Both the position numbers and the translations under genes were made by a program. 64,000 nucleotides of DNA from NCBI RefSeq assembly GCF_024626525.1, contig NZ_JANJGU010000003.1, positions 153,901-217,900 of the forward strand, given 5' to 3'. Origin of the DNA: Lederbergia panacisoli (GTDB taxonomy: Bacteria; Bacillota; Bacilli; Bacillales; Bacillaceae_C). Positions 62,360 to 64,000 of the stretch are shown in pieces. A model generated the notes under the pieces. That model did no database searches. It saw only the letters and a program-made list of their open reading frames with translations, and was not told the DNA's origin. Every line of letters begins with the position of its first letter. Position 1 is the first letter of the stretch.

Positions 62360-63637
62360 ATGCTTCAAGTGAATGGCTTATATGGAGGCTATCCCGGTTT
62401 TAGTGTATTGAAAGATGTATCTTTTATGGTAGGGGCTGGCGAGTTATTCGGCATTCTCGGGCCGAATGGCAGTGGAAAAACGACCCTTTTGAAAATGATT
62501 AGTGGGTTGCTTGCTCCTGATCATGGGGATATTTTTATAAATAAAAAGCCACTGGGAAATTACTCCGTTAAGGAATTGGCAAAAATTACAGCCGTATTGC
62601 CGCAAGTATCATCGGAAGTGTTTGCTTATACAGTTCGGGAAACCGTTTCGTTAGGCCGCTATGCACATCAGCGTGGATGGCTGAGTCGAAATGATGCAGT
62701 AGATGAAAAAATAATTGATGAAGCAATGGCTTTAACAGGAGTCGGTTTTTTTCAAAATAAACTGCTGCATGAACTTTCGGGTGGAGAACGTCAACGAGTT
62801 TTTCTAGCCCAAGCCCTTGCCCAACAACCAAAAATTCTATTGCTGGACGAGCCGACCAACCATTTAGATTTATCCTTTCAAAAAGATTTATTGGATTTAT
62901 TAAAAAAATGGACTAGGGATCAAGGTTTGACCGTCGTCTCTATTTTTCATGATTTAAATCTAGCTAGTCTTTATTGTGATAAACTCCTTCTTTTAGATAA
63001 GGGAAAAATTCGCGCAATCGGAAACGTCGATGAGGTTTTACAAAAAGAGCAAATTCAAGAAGTGTACGAAACTAGCATAGACTTTCAACCACACCCGAAA
63101 ATTCCGAAGCCGCAAATGGCATTGGTTCCTGAAGATGGAGAGATGGGCAATTTTAATATAGACCAAACTTTATTGAAAATGAGGGACGATGTTGCCGAAC
63201 TCATTTCGCCGTTTCCTTTAAAGGTAATGGCATCATCTTCTGTTGGTGCTGGGATAGGTTGGCGGACAAAGTTCATTCACTATTTTTCCAAGGAGGTTCC
63301 TGGAAGTGATTTGGCAGTCGCAATGCCTGCGAAGGGTCCTGAATTGGTTTGGTACGGAACATATCGGCATATTTTTGTCATGGTTTCCGCAGGCATGGAA
63401 CATGGAGATATCAACCTATGCATATTTGTAAATGGAATCATTTCCGATGAAGCGTTCCTTAAAGGAATCATAGCAGCAAGCGAAGAGAGAGCATTGAGCG
63501 CGGGCGAAAGTGGTGGAGGAGCAATTGTCGTTGCCGCCTCGCAAAAGGGGATGCCTATTGAGGCGGAAATGTTGGTAGGGGATATACAGAGAGGTGTGCG
63601 GGAAAAGTTAGGAGTGCTAAAAGGAAGTCAATTTTAA
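62360..63637 (+). CDS. BtuD ATPase-CbiZ adenosylcobinamide amidohydrolase fusion
   Basis: 425 aa. Residues 1-255 are an ABC ATPase (Walker A GPNGSGKTTLLK, signature LSGGERQRV, Walker B ILLLDEPTNHLD). Residues about 275-425 resemble CbiZ, which cleaves adenosylcobinamide to adenosylcobyric acid for salvage (segments VMASSSVGAGIGW, SAGMEHGDINLCIFVNG, GGAIVVAASQKG). Such BtuD-CbiZ fusions occur in some Firmicutes. It would couple import with remodelling of incomplete corrinoids. Starts 2 bases after btuC; last gene of the riboswitch operon. Confidence 0.88.
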   Translation: MLQVNGLYGGYPGFSVLKDVSFMVGAGELFGILGPNGSGKTTLLKMISGLLAPDHGDIFINKKPLGNYSVKELAKITAVLPQVSSEVFAYTVRETVSLGRYAHQRGWLSRNDAVDEKIIDEAMALTGVGFFQNKLLHELSGGERQRVFLAQALAQQPKILLLDEPTNHLDLSFQKDLLDLLKKWTRDQGLTVVSIFHDLNLASLYCDKLLLLDKGKIRAIGNVDEVLQKEQIQEVYETSIDFQPHPKIPKPQMALVPEDGEMGNFNIDQTLLKMRDDVAELISPFPLKVMASSSVGAGIGWRTKFIHYFSKEVPGSDLAVAMPAKGPELVWYGTYRHIFVMVSAGMEHGDINLCIFVNGIISDEAFLKGIIAASEERALSAGESGGGAIVVAASQKGMPIEAEMLVGDIQRGVREKLGVLKGSQF

Positions 63638-63692
63638 TGGGGAAAGCGTGGTGTAGCTAATTCTAACTATCTGAATTAGAGCTGGTAGTATA

Positions 63693-64000
63693 CAGAGAGT
63701 TCATCGTGCCCCTGTAGCCGAAAAAATAAGCAAGGAGGTCACGATGAAAGGTTCATCGTGCCCCTGTAGCCGAAAAAAAGAAAGGGGTCACGATGAAAGG
63801 TTCAATGTGCCCTTGTAGTCAAAAAAACAAGCAAGGAGGTCACAATGAAAGGTTCAATGTGCCCTTGAAGTCGAAAAAACAAGCAAAGAGGTCACAATGA
63901 AAGGTTCAATGTGCCCTTGAAGTCGAAAAAACAAGCAAAGAGGTCACAATGAAAGGTTCAATGTGCCCTTGAAGTCGAAAAAACAAGCAAAGAGGTCACA
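63693..64000 (+). repeat. Tandem array, 52-bp unit, running off the window end
   Basis: ATG of successive units lies at 63744, 63793, 63845, 63897 and 63949, and the next would start at 64001. Spacing is 52 except 49 for the first pair. Each unit reads ATGAAAGGTTCAATGTGCCC and ends AAGGAGGTCACA or AAAGAGGTCACA. The AAGGAGGTCACG directly before several ATGs looks like a ribosome site. Early units encode MKGSSCPCSRKK-like peptides; later ones carry a TGA after seven codons. Confidence 0.85.

Noticed and set aside
63693..64000. CRISPR array at the window end
   Set aside because: The whole 52-bp unit is repeated with no unique spacers.

Overview
The window is a low-GC Gram-positive chromosome fragment from an endospore-forming member of the Bacillaceae. 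The evidence is gerQ, rsfA and a spore-type class A PBP, bacillithiol genes (yojF-bshB2), and a long block collinear with the B. subtilis ywd-ywf-ywg-ywh-ywi region: pdxK, ung, ywdI, ywdK, gerQ, hemQ, pta, lipL, rsfA, ywfO, ywgA, ywhB, ywhC, ywhD, pbpG, speE, speB, ywiB, argS and a ywiE-like cardiolipin synthase. I cannot name the species. No rRNA, tRNA, CRISPR array, transposase or prophage was seen.

Layout. 0-9 kb is a signalling cluster: a PAS-GGDEF-EAL-PilZ protein cut by the window edge, a receiver-PAS-GGDEF-EAL-LuxR protein with a damaged EAL site, a hybrid histidine kinase with two receivers, and a CheR-type methyltransferase. 9-10.4 kb (minus strand) holds a Clp_N-acetyltransferase fusion and a nucleotidyltransferase. 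10.4-17.6 kb has a two-component system with an ABC exporter-like pair, flanked by two short type I toxin-antitoxin loci that I found by reading the gaps. 17.7-18.0 kb is a tandem repeat. 18-20 kb (minus) is bshB2, yojF and pdxK. 20-25 kb has an RsgA-type GTPase behind an attenuator-like leader, a methyltransferase and small accessory genes. 25-29 kb has a decayed HAD gene, a 52-bp tandem repeat, a three-gene ABC-2 transporter and an Uma2 protein. 29-33 kb has a ydcF gene and a partial molybdenum cofactor operon (mobA-moaE-moaD-moeB) with a yhfC gene. 33-59 kb is the conserved ywd-ywi backbone with interruptions, notably a VanR/VanS/VanY cassette at 47.5-50.4 kb. 59.9-63.6 kb is a cobalamin riboswitch followed by btuF, btuC and a btuD-cbiZ fusion. 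The window ends inside another 52-bp tandem array.

The most striking non-coding signal is a family of dispersed palindromic elements between 35.9 and 52.9 kb. Type 1 copies are 147-155 bp, with an exact 154-bp period in the three tandem pairs. Type 2 copies are 122-124 bp, share the type 1 termini and have a different core. Type 2 is nested inside type 1 in two places. The type 1 arms differ between copies but keep pairing, which is covariation visible by eye and points to a selected or replicated RNA/DNA hairpin. In several cases the element begins within a few bases of a gene's stop codon.

How genes work together: the c-di-GMP proteins at 0-5 kb and 55 kb, and the hybrid kinase/CheR pair, form a signalling layer. 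The B12 genes are a single riboswitch-controlled uptake and salvage operon. The mob/moa/moe genes finish molybdopterin assembly but need moaA, moaC and moeA from elsewhere. speE-speB make polyamines. hemQ, pta and lipL are the usual haem, acetate and lipoate genes of this locus.
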